20,643 bases of DNA from Larix sibirica (taxonomy: Eukaryota; Streptophyta; Pinopsida; Pinales; Pinaceae): positions 1 through 20,643 of the forward strand of contig NWUY0305065540.1 in NCBI GenBank assembly GCA_004151065.3. Direction: 5' to 3'. Shown here in pieces: positions 9,504-19,107 of this stretch. The notes under the pieces are model-generated. The model saw nothing but the letters and a program-made list of their open reading frames with translations, ran no database searches and had not been told where the DNA came from. Position 1 is the first letter of the stretch. Each line of letters opens with the position of its first letter. The position numbers and the translations under genes are program-made.

Positions 9504-10012
9504 TCAGAGCTTTAACTGAAATGTACAAAGCCTGAACTCTCCCCCAGACCTCCCTCCTACTAACAAAAAGTTGAGATTTCCTGTCCTCTTAAATAAAACC
9601 TCCTGTCTAATCACTTGCAAGGAGAATAAATTATCCCAAAATGTATGCTTCCCATCGTAAGGGCCATACACGTTAATCACAGTAATGGTAAATCCCAAGC
9701 TTTTACTGTTAATTTAGTGCACAGCCCTGAGAACACAACAAAGGAGTTAGTCCATTCAAGACTCGGCCTCCACCCGGTAATAAAGCCACCGAAAATACCC
9801 ACTGAGTAAATAGCAAAAAACTCCCAACCCTTCCTTAAGGCACTTCCTAAGACTATTAATAAAAGCATCCCCACTACCCATAGTTTTTTGTACCTTCAAT
9901 ATTTCTGGTCTTTCAACAACTTCGACAATTCTTTATAGGGCCAGTCATTTGTTCTGACTGCCCAATCCTATAGCATTCAAGATAGAAGAATCATTTCTTT
10001 TTACCTTCATCT
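9504..10012 (-). mobile_element. LINE (L1-type) endonuclease domain remnant
   Basis: The minus strand carries, in order, LNAIGLGSQNK, VEVVERPEILKVQKTMGSG, then KGWEFFAIYSVGIFGGFITGW, then VINVYGPYDGKHTFWDNLF and finally TGNLNFLL. This is the order of conserved blocks in the AP-like endonuclease of plant LINE ORF2: the N-R-GLG start, QET, the SGGL..GW block, VYGPY, then GDLNF. The text switches frame near 9840 and 9695, and stops interrupt the first block. The catalytic-type QET reads QKT and GDLNF reads GNLNF, so the domain would be inactive even if the frame were whole. No reverse transcriptase follows below 9504, so the element is truncated. Confidence 0.8.
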
Positions 10013-10933
10013 TGGGCTTGCTAGCTCTAAATACCCCCGTAATAGTACGTTGTTTTCCTTGTAGGATTTCAATAACAACTTTATCCTATGCACGTTGCAT
10101 AAAATACTTTTTTACCACAGAACCAAATGTTGGAGTATAATGCTCCATTATAACTAAATGAGAAATGTAAAAAGAACTTGAATATTCGTGTGTTAGGCAT
10201 ACTTAATGAAGAGATATTAATGAGGTGGTTAGAATGTACGGTAAATCCAACTACCCAACGAATTACATAAAAGGGAAGCACTCCCATTGTCTCAATTTAC
10301 CTCATCGTAATAAAAGCATATATTTGACATGAGTCCCTTTATAGTTATGTCTGCATCTTTTTTGTGTGCTTTAAATTGAAACACCAAGACTTAATTGAAA
10401 ATGGCGATCCAAACCCAAACCTCCTTAACTGGGCCCACCTCTAACACTATTATGTTTTCTTAACCTTAATTCATATTGACTTTTCCCTTTACATTCAGCA
10501 ACACCCCCTTCCTTCTATAATTAAGTAAACTCCTCCCCCAAATAAATATCTGGACCCTTACTAGACTCGGAACTGAAACTGCAAATATAAGACCCCTTCT
10601 TTTACCCTTATGCGAAACCCTATTATTCCCAACACCTTAAGAAGAAGTTGACCAACTATCCTTGCCCTCTCTTTGGTCGAGCAAGCAATAAACCTTCAAA
10701 TTGAAACTTGAAACAAAAACACTAGGCTTACGAATTTGGGAGACTTACCTGTATCTTCGCGACCAATCGCCTCAGACGATGCATGAGCCAACGAACTAGT
10801 GTACTTAGCCATCTCAGCTGCTGGAGATGTGATTGGAGGAAGCTTAGCTTTATTCGGCTCCCCCGCATTACTCCTAGAGTGGGAGAGCAAAAGAATAACC
10901 CTTAGCGAGGTGATTGGCTGGCTGATCAAGAGG

Positions 10934-10953
10934 TTATAACTAATTAGTTATAA
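10934..10953. repeat. Perfect 20-bp palindrome
   Basis: The 20 bases 10934-10953, centred on AATT with ACTAATTAGT at the core, read the same on both strands without mismatch. The same ACTAATTAGT core recurs at 12257-12266 inside another inverted repeat. Confidence 0.9.
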
Positions 10954-11041
10954 GCCGAGAACGCGTAATGAGGACCCGTAGGGACTCGACTGACTAAAGG
11001 AGAGGCTATTTTCTAGAACTGTTAGCCAATCTTGTTAAATA

Positions 11042-11094
11042 AAAACCTCACTTTACGTGCCCGCCGCTCTCCTTACGTAGGAAGGGGAGGTTTT
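11042..11094. repeat. Inverted repeat AAAACCTC/GAGGTTTT
   Basis: AAAACCTC (11042-11049) and GAGGTTTT (11087-11094) could form an 8-bp stem around a 37-base GC-rich loop that itself contains TACGT and ACGTA. The outer AAATAAAA and TTTTATTT arms extend the pairing loosely. This could be an RNA-stabilising stem or chance. Confidence 0.6.
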
Positions 11095-11306
11095 CTATAT
11101 TTTATTTCCAACCAAACTTAGTGCCTGCGCCCAACTTGGTAGGCCATCTCTCAATCTCTAAATTAATTGGTGCTCTTTTCGATGCGTAAATCCAGGCAGG
11201 GTCTAAGTGTATCGATCGGTGTCAAGTTATTGGATGTATAGACCAAAACTAGGGGATCAAAGCAATTGGGCATGGATAAAAGAAAAAAAACCATTGTACA
11301 CCATGA

Positions 11307-11845
11307 AGGAGATCAAGTTTTAACATCAGAGGTGCCATATCCAACTACTTAGCCGTAAATTTTGGGCATGAGAATGGAAACGTTTGGCCAAGGGAATGGT
11401 TGTACTTGTTTTCTAGAATCACTCAAGGTGGAAAGTAATTTGAATGGGCTCAAATCATTGAGGATGAACTGAACCACCAGCTAGTAAAGGTAAAATATGA
11501 TAAACACTCAAACGTTTTTATGTACAGATATCTTTTCTGGTTAATCACAGAACTACTTAAACCAAGAAGGTTAGGTATAATGTAAAAAATGCCCATCTCC
11601 CAATCATGTACAACTACACAAGAATGTAGACAAGATATCTCCATGAATTCGACAAAAATGTGGAAGATATTGTCATAAGATGGTGTTCAGTATTGGAAAG
11701 GGAGTAATATTATAAAACCCCCAGATTCGAGACAAGAGGAATGTTGAGGGTAGAAGCCATTCGATACTGGCTCAAAATAGTAGAGTATTCATATCTTATA
11801 GTTTTGGGATTCCATGATCACCCTACAGCTCTACCAATTATGTAA
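11307..11845 (+). pseudogene. Second plant gag-like (IRVYGF-type) fragment
   Basis: From 11307 to 11585 one frame reads WPREWLYLFSRITQGGK, stop at 11436, then FEWAQIIEDELNHQL and SNVFMYRYLFWLITELL. A frameshift near 11585 leads to a second frame (11591-11845), with stops at 11627 and 11705, reading HLPIMYNYTR, YLHEFDKNVEDIVIRWC and finally WLKIVEYSYLIVLGFHDHP. The last stretch aligns in position and pattern with FDTFTVIRVYGFEDQP of the 4.4-kb remnant. The earlier W..II..E, then FM..YL pattern also matches my memory of the N-terminal half of this plant gag-like family. It is thus a diverged relative, not a recent copy, of the remnant at 3979-5771. It is clearly dead and probably of nuclear origin. 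Confidence 0.5.
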
Positions 11846-12191
11846 TAAGTGACATCACCTTGAGAGAACAATGTAAAAAGGTCATTATCTAAAATAGATA
11901 CGTCTTAGAAAAGAAGCGCAAGGGAGCACCAATGACACCCCCATTCAGCAATCAAATATTACCGGCCGGGCCAATTCATAGGGAAGCCTTCGTAAAATTT
12001 GCATTATAGCCGAAAGGTCTCCTTTCATAATAATACTGATGCTCGTAGTCGGTCTCAGGGCGGCTCGCTAACGATCTACTAAATCCCGCCTGGTACAACT
12101 AATTAAGTGTCCAATATATTTCTTTATAAGTGCAGACTCTAATTTGAGAACTGCTGATCTTCCAGGTCGAGGCCTGTTCCAGTCTTAATAT

Positions 12192-12276
12192 CGTGACTAA
12201 CGAATTAACTAACGAATTAATTAACTGTTAGTAAACTCAGCTTAATCCCACGACTAACTAATTAGTTCATTAGTCG
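12192..12276. repeat. AT-rich GACTAACGAATTAA repeats and inverted repeat
   Basis: Copies of ACTAACGAATTAA occur side by side near 12197-12222. CGACTAA (12251-12257) pairs with TTAGTCG (12270-12276) around a loop containing the palindrome ACTAATTAGT. The structure sits just upstream of the degenerate tandem array. Confidence 0.65.
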
Positions 12277-12308
12277 GTCTATCCGTTCACAGCACAACGA
12301 ATAAAATG

Positions 12309-12720
12309 ATTACCCGGTTGCTTGTTTGGTCAGCCAGCCACCAGTTTGAGGATATTAAACTAGACCCGCTTGCTTGTTGTTCAGTCAGTATGTCAGTTCT
12401 CGTCGCATAGGGAGTAAGCCACCATATGTTCTCACCTAGGAGGGAGTCAGTCTGTTGCCGGACAAATAACTCGATTGCCAAACATATTACTTGCTTTGTT
12501 GCCAAAACACATAGACGGTGTTGCCAAATTGGTCAGCAAGAATCGAAGGGATATTAAACAATTAGTCGGTGTTGCTTTGTTGCCAGATAGGAAGATTTGA
12601 AAATAAACACTTAGGAGGATTTCAAAAAACTTAGTCAGTGTTGCTTTGTTGCCGGACAGCAATGATTGTCCAAACTCAGCAGTGATTGCCCCAACTACTT
12701 GCCTTGTTGCCGTGTTCCCT
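12309..12720. repeat. Degenerate tandem array with GTTGCTTTGTTGCC units
   Basis: The array begins with the 27 bases identical to 3924-3950 and continues with variants of GGTTGCTTGTT...GTCAG. The clearest pair is TTAGTC(G/A)GTGTTGCTTTGTTGCC at 12562-12584 and 12631-12653, 70 bp apart, followed by AGATAG or GGACAG. Weaker copies lie at 12443-12466 and 12515-12536. The spacing is irregular and the units have diverged, so this is an old tandem or shuffled repeat and not a CRISPR array. Confidence 0.75.
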
Positions 12721-13584
12721 GTACCCGCTGTTTTTCCGCCCGCCGTTGGAATGGGATGAGATAGGAAGGAATGGATACTATTTTCTCTGTCTCTGTGCCT
12801 AGATTTGTTAGTCCGGTATCACCTGATTATGGGGGACCTGTTCAACGTAGGGTAGGTAGTTCTACCCTCAGCAGCTTAGGTTTGCGTATTTCCCTATCAG
12901 TTCAAACCCTTCCTTTTTTTCTTTTAGTTTCCCACTCCTCCCCCCTTTCGACTGTTATTTGTAAAAGTCTTCCGAGCTGGCTTAGCTGTCCCGATTAGAG
13001 AGGCGAAAGCTGGCTGGGGTTACTTTATCTGTTTCGGTTCAAATCCAGACGTCTCTGTTGTGTGGTTTTAACGCTTCAGATGAAAAGAGCAACAATAGTT
13101 TTTTTTATACGTAATTATACACCGATCATTCATATTATATATGTAAGTACGCGGAGCCATATTGACCCTGCCTCCTTCCCGATTTCTTCGCCGCCATTGC
13201 TCCGATACGGAATGCGGAGATGCAATGCTCCGATGGATGCTCTTGGGACCGTATATCCAACTGATGGTTTGTCAAGCAATAATTATGCCTCACTCTTTTA
13301 TCTTAAGTAGACAGGGAATTTCCACCCTTTTGTTTAATGCGCATATTCAACAGTCTTGAACTACACTCTAAGTTGTGCTTTCGCCTTCCTTCTAAGTTTT
13401 GAATCGCTTTCTGCCATATCTTATAGTCGGGAAACTCTCTTTTGTTGTGGAAGTTCATGTGCAGCGCAACTATTCAGGTAACCACCCACGGTGCAAAGAC
13501 AATGAATGTGCATATGGAGCAGGGAACTAAAACTGAAAGCGTACGGATTAACTTGCCAAATCAAAAGCATAATTACATCTATTT
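12721..13584. other. Non-coding stretch, one small hairpin
   Basis: AGGGTAG (12849-12855) and CTACCCT (12862-12868) form a 7-bp stem with a 6-base loop. Short overlapping open frames at 12771-13359 have no recognisable protein character. A 60-base tRNA-like shape near 13000 was considered and rejected. No gene is called. Confidence 0.5.
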
Positions 13585-13660
13585 ATGTTAGCTACGATCT
13601 CTATCATCCGCCGTAGTGCTCAACGAATCGTTATGCCTTCTGTTCCCATTCATTTTTCTC

Positions 13661-13782
13661 TCCACTGGAAGGCTCTTAGTTGGAAGGTTTCCTTGGAAGA
13701 CCCTCTCTTTGGGAGGCTCTGTCTGTATGGAAGGCTGCTTTGTTTGGCAGGCCCTCTTTGGAAGGCTTCCTTTGGTGAGGTC
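13661..13782. repeat. Degenerate GGAAGGCT(T/C) tandem repeat
   Basis: GGAAGG(C/T)T recurs about every 20-35 bases with CCTTTGG- or CCTCTCTTTGG-like spacers (GGAAGGCTCTTAG, GGAAGGTTTCC, GGGAGGCTCTG, GGAAGGCTGC, GGAAGGCTTCC). Several units include the local palindrome GGAAGGCTTCC. The open frames of 68-96 codons here follow from the repeat. Confidence 0.7.
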
Positions 13783-13990
13783 TATACTAGACTGCCCCTT
13801 ATTTCATTTTTTATTTGGGTAGGTATCCAAGAACGAATCCACTCGTTAAACTCACAACCTCGGAATGGGTTATGACGATCCATCTAAAGAGATATGGGCA
13901 GGTATGAGGAGTATAACCCTAGATTCATAGCTGTTGATTGATGCCCCCCGGTCAATATCCTTCTGTAAAAGTGAAGGGTAACCCCGACTC

Positions 13991-14060
13991 TAGGGAAACG
14001 AAGACGAGCGATCCCCTGGCATTTTCTTTTCCGCCAGCCCCCCCACCAGCCCCCCCCACC
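13991..14060. repeat. ACGAAG(A/T)CGAGCGA motif and C-tract pair
   Basis: GAAACGAAGACGAGCGATCCCCTG with a downstream CTTTTCCGCC resembles 16667-16705 (AAACGAAGTCGAGCGAGCCCCTGTC, then TTTTGTTCCGCC). It is followed by two C-tracts, CCAGCCCCCCCA then CCAGCCCCCCCCA, at 14034-14058. The segment at 16667-16705 is the second copy of the motif. Confidence 0.7.
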
Positions 14061-14840
14061 AAATAAATACTTAGCGAAGTACTTAAGTATTCCCGTTTCC
14101 GGGCTATCCCAACCAAAGTGTCCTTCCATTTTAGCTGTAATTCTAGATTGAGGTAGATTGTATATTTTTGGGGCATGTTTATCTGATGTTTATCATTCAG
14201 GTCAAAAGCCAGGGGTCTGGGTAAAGGTGAAGCTGCGTGCAGGTCTGTCTGTTCCGGCAGGCATAATGGGACTTACAAAGAACTTCCTCCTATGTTGAAC
14301 GAATAGAATGGTATGGCATTGTCTGTGATAGGGAAGTTGAATTAGGGGGAGAGTAAAGGTAAGGCAAAGTGTCGGGAGGTTGTAGTAGTTGTTGTTCGGC
14401 AAGGTTCATTAGAGTTGATGGATAGGTGAGTTAATAGATTTTCTGGTCAAATTGGCCTAACGTCAAAACTTCTTGATTGCTCTTCTATTATATATATGTG
14501 AAAACGCTAAAAAGCTAATCACACGCGACCTCTCTCTCTCACAACCTGGGTATGAGTTATGTTATAACGTATATAGACTTCACACGGTTGTCTCACTATA
14601 TAATGAATCCCCCCCTTTGCTAAAAACAACCCTCTGTCTCAATATACTGGCTATAAGCCCTGCATAAAAGCCTTATCTCTTTTTGTGGGTGCACCAAACA
14701 TTATCTATTGACCCACCCACCTAACTTCACACGAGGTGTAACCGAGAAGGCAAGGTCTACGAGCTGCTGATGTAATTAAAGCATGTAGAGATACCGGGGT
14801 TAATTAGAGAGAAGAGAGAAACGCTCTGAAAAGGTATGGT
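14061..14840. other. Non-coding stretch with no supported gene
   Basis: Several open frames of 60-80 codons exist on both strands, but none shows a domain, signal peptide or membrane pattern of note. AT-rich words of the ATTATATATATGT type occur near 14488 and recur near 13131 and 16942. Confidence 0.5.
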
Positions 14841-15050
14841 TTATAGTGACTATAATCCAGTTTGAAAGCCCGATGAAGGATTATTGGACATATCAAAGTA
14901 GCATTTTTATTAACAATAATCCTAAATACTTATTGGGTGGGGGGCGTACCTCAGGAGAGCGGCTCCGCTCCATGAATGAGTAAGTTTGTGAAATATCTGT
15001 TGGTAAGCCAAGTTGTAACCCTTTTCTGATCCGGTTTTGCCGGGAATGTG
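14841..15050. repeat. Diverged repeat pair, copy A (other copy 15848-16020)
   Basis: AAAGTAGCATTTTTATTAACAATAAT (14895-14920) matches 15921-15946 with two mismatches. Similarity extends upstream (ATCC(A/G)GTTTGA, then CCCGAT) and more weakly downstream (ttgtaaccctttt and GATCCGG against ttgtatcctttttCGATCCAGG). The copies are about 1 kb apart in the same orientation. Confidence 0.7.
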
Positions 15051-15610
15051 GGGCTAAAAATATAGCTGTAGCTCTCCCTCTTTTGGCCTCGGGCAAGCTT
15101 AAACAATAATTGAAAACATGGGGTCAAGCAGTAAGACTCAATCATCATTTAATGTCCTCAAGGTTATAAGGTTCTATCCGGTAGGGGTAATCACCAGGGA
15201 ACTATTTGTCCTAAAGGTTGTATGTATAAGTCCAATTGAATTGGATAATTGCGAGGGGACCTATTCTGGGTAACCAAGCAAGCTGTTGTAGCTATCCTTC
15301 CAGCCTCATCAAGCTGTCTGTATGGATCCTTAAACAAGTGGATTTAAAGGGTTAGCGATCAGTGCCTTTCGTCATGTTGGCAAGTGGAAAATGTGCAAGC
15401 AGCACACCTTAGCATAACCTCTGTTTGTTTCACTTCAACAGGCCAAACACTAAATATACCTCTCTCTCGGTCAACCTTTGCATACAGAACCTATAGTGAA
15501 ATCTATATACTTTCCAGCAGCTAAACAAGCAGATAAAGCCTTTGTTTCTTTCTTGGTGTACCTTAAACTATCCATTTGTAGTAGTTGTCTGTCTGTTGGT
15601 CTGCCGTAAT

Positions 15611-15723
15611 GCCCACTTAGGAGGTGAAAATAGGACTGCCCACGCACCCTCTCATTGGGGTAAGCCAAGACTGCCCACTACTCCAGAAAGCTCTGCCCAC
15701 TTTGGAGGGAGTAAAAAAGGACT
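15611..15723. repeat. CTGCCCAC-bearing direct repeat
   Basis: GCCCACTTAGGAGGTGAAAATAGGACT (15611-15637) and GCCCACTTTGGAGGGAGTAAAAAAGGACT (15695-15723) are similar direct copies about 84 bp apart. Two further ACTGCCCAC words lie between them. Confidence 0.7.
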
Positions 15724-15847
15724 CCTCATAATACAAAGACGTCAAATAGGTGTGTTCTACTTACTAACCTGGGCTATCTAAGGGTAGATCCAGAAGGGTA
15801 AAGGACTAAGCACGCTTGGCAAAATACAGTTTATCCGAGAGAAAGGC

Positions 15848-16020
15848 TATACAAAGTATATAGTTAATAGCGATGAAAATCCGGTTTGATTACCCGATTC
15901 AATTATGTCTCAGACTTCCCAAAGTGGCATTTTCATTAACAATAATCTATGAATGAGGAGGTTTTTGGAACCTGTTGTAAGTGAACTTGTATCCTTTTTC
16001 GATCCAGGTAAGCCAGGTAA
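15848..16020. repeat. Diverged repeat pair, copy B
   Basis: This is the second copy of the repeat at 14841-15050; the best preserved core is 15921-15946. It lacks the segment of copy A that holds a run of G and the GAGAGCGGCTCCGCTC inverted repeat (14955-14970). Confidence 0.7.
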
Positions 16021-16048
16021 AGTGTGTCATCGATCTGTAACGCTCCTT

Positions 16049-16489
16049 TTATAATCCTAATGGGTTCAAGCGAAAGCGATCAACCACAAACCACGAACAA
16101 GGAGGCAAGCACCCGGCAAGTAGCCCACACCTTCTCGATCCAACATTTTGGGGGTGCTCTTGGCTCGCGAAAAATACTATACTACCTCTATGGGTATTTT
16201 TCCTTTCCTTAAGGCAATGTGGATTGGTAAATAAGGATCGGTAACGGCTTAATGGAGTATTGTTAAAAGCTGAATGTGTGAACTGCAAGCGTAAAGGGGG
16301 ATTGTTCCTCCCGGAAGGCGTAATGCATATAGTACTGACTTGTGCTTCCCGAAAGGAAAGGCTTGCTTGACCAAAGGTATACTTGCTTGACCGAAGGGAG
16401 GGCAAGGGAGGGCAAGGGTTTTTCTTATTTCTCTGTTTGGTCTGTCTTTGAAGGGGAGTTGAACTGGTAAGTAACATAGAATCACCCAC
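16049..16489 (-). other. 146-codon open frame, unlikely to be a gene
   Basis: A minus-strand frame of 146 codons is open from 16489 to 16049. Composition is serine-, proline-, arginine- and leucine-rich with no recognisable domain. Much of its N-terminal part covers short repeats (CTTGCTTGACC(A/G)AAGG at 16362-16397 and GGGAGGGCAA twice after that). A second open frame overlaps it on the same strand. I consider it a chance frame in low-complexity DNA but report it because it is among the longest in the window. Confidence 0.15.
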
Positions 16490-16925
16490 TTCCTTTTTGG
16501 TATGGGTGGGTACTGAAAGCGAAAGGAGGGAATGTATTGGGAACTGAACGCGTAAGGATAACCGAGAGCCTAAAGTGTATATGCTGATCGAAACCTGTAT
16601 CTCTTCTTTTTATTGCCGCCGTCTCTGTATAACGTAGGAGGTATAGGTAAAACCCAGGTGTTGGTCAAACGAAGTCGAGCGAGCCCCTGTCTTTTGTTCC
16701 GCCATAGGGGGGCGTAGCCTGAAGTTATCCTGGCTCGGGTTATTCCAATCCAATTTCTTCTTATTCTTCCTTCCGTTTGAGTTGTATTTATGGAGTTTAT
16801 AGCTTCTATTTTGGCATTTTTCTAAATAGAAAGGTGCTGCACTGCCCATAATAGGTACAGAAGAACATAACGGGTTAATGTTGGGGAATTAGTATCTAAA
16901 GAAAGCGTACTGAAAGTGCCCTAAC
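16279..16925. repeat. Scattered ACTGAAAGCG-type repeats
   Basis: Related words lie at 16279 (ACTGCAAGCGTAAAGGGGG), 16513 (ACTGAAAGCGAAAGGAGGG), 16543 (ACTGAACGCGTAAGGAT) and 16902 (AAAGCGTACTGAAAG). Another is at about 13530 (ACTGAAAGCGTACGGAT). They share orientation and suggest an old dispersed or shuffled repeat. Confidence 0.55.
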
Positions 16926-17120
16926 TCAACAAAATTTATTATTGTTTATTATATATATGTAAAAATGCAAACACAAAAGAATAACGCGCCCACTAAAGCG
17001 TAGCGCGTCTGTACCTATTTTTCCGAATTATTATTATTGATCAATGCTTAAACAAAACAAAGGCAATACTAATCACTTCTGTGTGTGGACTTTCAAGTAT
17101 ATAACTATCTCCTCTTGTAT

Positions 17121-17190
17121 TTCCATCTATCCCCGGATCTGTCCATCCATCTATCTATCCCTGTATCTTTCCATGTATCCCCTCTATCCA
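17121..17190. repeat. Pyrimidine-rich CCAT/CTAT microsatellite-like run
   Basis: Imperfect runs of CCATCTAT, TCCATCCATC and CTATCTATCC extend over about 70 bases. Two overlapping open frames (17044-17352 and 17085-17417) are largely produced by this run and show only repetitive tyrosine-, serine-, proline- and leucine-rich text. Confidence 0.75.
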
Positions 17191-17417
17191 GAGGTCTCTA
17201 TCGTGTTATGTTTCTCTGTTGCTCTGGGCCGACTCCTGGACTTGATCCGCCATGTTTATTTATCTCCACACAGAATACCGCCCTGTATATTATCTCCCCA
17301 TGTGCTGGTCGCTCTGTTGATTCTTCTCTCCGCGTCGTCCAACGCTGTGTGATTCTAGACGTATCTAACCTGCCCCATCCATCTCCTAAAACTTGTATTA
17401 GACTTTATTTCTACTGA

Positions 17418-18911
17418 ACTAATACTTGGAATCTATTCCTTATAAATAAGTAGTATCTCCCTTGTAATATATCCTATTAGTAAACTCCTTACTTCTCACA
17501 GGAATAGACTCTTACTCCTTATTAGTGAACTCATAACACTAAACAACAGACTCATTACTCATTAGTTGGAATATAGACCCATTGTCGCTTGTTTAAGCCC
17601 GAACTTGCAACTGGTTCACCTAGACCACCGAGACCTACTGAACTTGCAACGATACCTAGGCCCTACCTGCCCGCATCTCGCCCCTATCCCTAAAGGGTTA
17701 GCTGATCTCTTAGGGGAGCTTAAGAGTATTGGGTCTTACCTTTTCTCTTAGGACGGAACGGCCCGGGAAAGCTGGCTCCGGAACCTACTTAATCGCGATC
17801 GAGGACTAATGACTGGCTGTAGGTAGATTTTGAGTTCAGTGTCTTCCTTCCTATTAAAAGGAGTAAAGACAAAGAGAGTTATTGCTTGCTTCTTCTCTCT
17901 TCAACGACTGACTCGCTCTTGCTTGTTATAAAGTGTAGAGTTTTTGCTTGCCTATTACTCTTCGTTAGACTGCCTTAGCTGCCATATAAAGTATCACCAA
18001 AACAACTCAACTATAGCTAGAGTAAGATTCAGAGTGCAGGGCCTGCCCGCTGAGAGGAGCCCCTGAAGCCACCTTGTTAGGGTCTATACTCGCTTGTCCT
18101 TGGAACTAGTACTAGATCTCAACCTAGGCCACCCCAACAAAAACTAGAGACCTAGCCCAGCCCTAGACCAATTTATTTGAACCGCCACCTAGCCTTTTTA
18201 ACCTTTACCTAGTCCTAACTGAAACCTATGGAAAACACCTATTTTACCTCCCCAAGGTAACTAGCAAACTTGCAGCACCCATAACCTAGACCTAACTTAC
18301 TCTTCATTAACTTTTTCACCTCCATATTAGCTAATTATGCACAAAGATTTCCTATAAGACTAACCTTAATAAGCAGAGGGTAGGTCACTCAATAAATAGA
18401 ATATGCAGGTAGGTATAAGTGGATATTAGATAGAAACCACCTACGGATATACACCTACGGATATACACCTACTTGCACTTGCATCTCGTCACTTATCTTC
18501 TCGGACAGGAGGAGACTAGGGAACTTACCTTCAATTTCTTTCTCTTTGGATTAGCTTTAATTAGGAATTTCCACATATATTCTTTAATTCAATCTATTCT
18601 TTATATTCATTAGGAGCATGAGGAAGACATATATAAGTTATATTCATTAAGATTTTACCGTTGGTTGGGAAATTGAACCAATCCTAGGTGCAATTTACCC
18701 ATTGAATTCATAGGGAGATCCTAGTGAGGTATAGCTACTTTTATTACACATTTTTCTATGATATCCTATAGTATTTTTTTGTGCCCATTGTGCCCGGAAA
18801 ACATGCCAGGTTGAATTTACTTCTTATTATACCATACCAGACAAGGAAGATAGATGTCGCATCATGAAATTGTAAGAGTGTGACGTATTATAATGTATGT
18901 TGTCATTTCCT
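17418..18911. other. Non-coding stretch with AT-rich and CCTAG-rich parts
   Basis: No gene is supported. A frame at 17566-17751 has GAACTTGCAAC twice and no domain. Around 17430-17580, GGAAT(C/A)TA-type units recur loosely. Around 18110-18300 the words CCTAG and ACCTA are over-used, recalling the repeats at 3040-3070. The rest is featureless. Confidence 0.5.
18438..18472. repeat. 14-bp tandem repeat, 2.5 units
   Basis: CACCTACGGATATA is present at 18438-18451 and 18452-18465, followed by a partial CACCTAC at 18466-18472, without mismatch. Confidence 0.9.
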
Positions 18912-18976
18912 CTATTGAAAGCTAGTTAGAGTGAGACAAACATAAATGAAATACGAAGGGGTGAGGCACGAAGTGA

Positions 18977-19033
18977 ACGAACCTCCCCCATGAAGTCTAA
19001 GTGGAGATTCTGTTATCTCCACGAAACGAACCT
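18977..19033. repeat. 8-bp hairpin flanked by ACGAACCTC direct repeats
   Basis: GTGGAGAT (19001-19008) pairs perfectly with ATCTCCAC (19015-19022) around the 6-base loop TCTGTT. ACGAACCTC occurs on both sides (18978-18986 and 19025-19033). No T-run follows directly on either strand. A perfect stem inside direct repeats could mark a small excisable or transcript-end structure. Confidence 0.8.
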
Positions 19034-19107
19034 CGAGCCAACAAAAGGGAGGCGAAGGGGCCAATCCGCTACTGGGTCTTGATCTATAGAACGAACTTAA
19101 TCTTAAA

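Larger units (their letters stand above)
10013..11306. other. Non-coding stretch upstream of LINE remnant
   Basis: On the minus strand, open frames at 10287-10081 and 10929-10696 (78 codons, serine- and alanine-rich with EPNKAKLPPITSPAAEMAKY) may be leftover LINE ORF1 or unrelated sequence; neither shows a diagnostic motif. No zinc knuckle was found. A few lysine- and arginine-rich stretches occur near 10600. I call no gene here. Confidence 0.4.

Noticed and set aside
12309-12720. Possible CRISPR array
   Set aside because: The repeats are diverged, the spacing is irregular, and there are no cas-type genes; the setting is a plant genome.
12997-13056. tRNA-like shape: AGAGAGG and CGTCTCT ends with a GGTTCAAATCC T-loop motif
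   Set aside because: The span is only 60 bases, no proper D arm or anticodon stem can be drawn, and the T stem has a mismatch. At most it is a decayed tRNA fragment.
17044-17417. Two overlapping open frames of 102 and 110 codons
   Set aside because: They run through a pyrimidine-rich tandem repeat, which keeps several frames open by composition alone.
18060-18075. CCTGAAGC, the core of the cycad Bpu mobile repeat
   Set aside because: A single 8-base match without the rest of the element or its AAGG ends is expected by chance.
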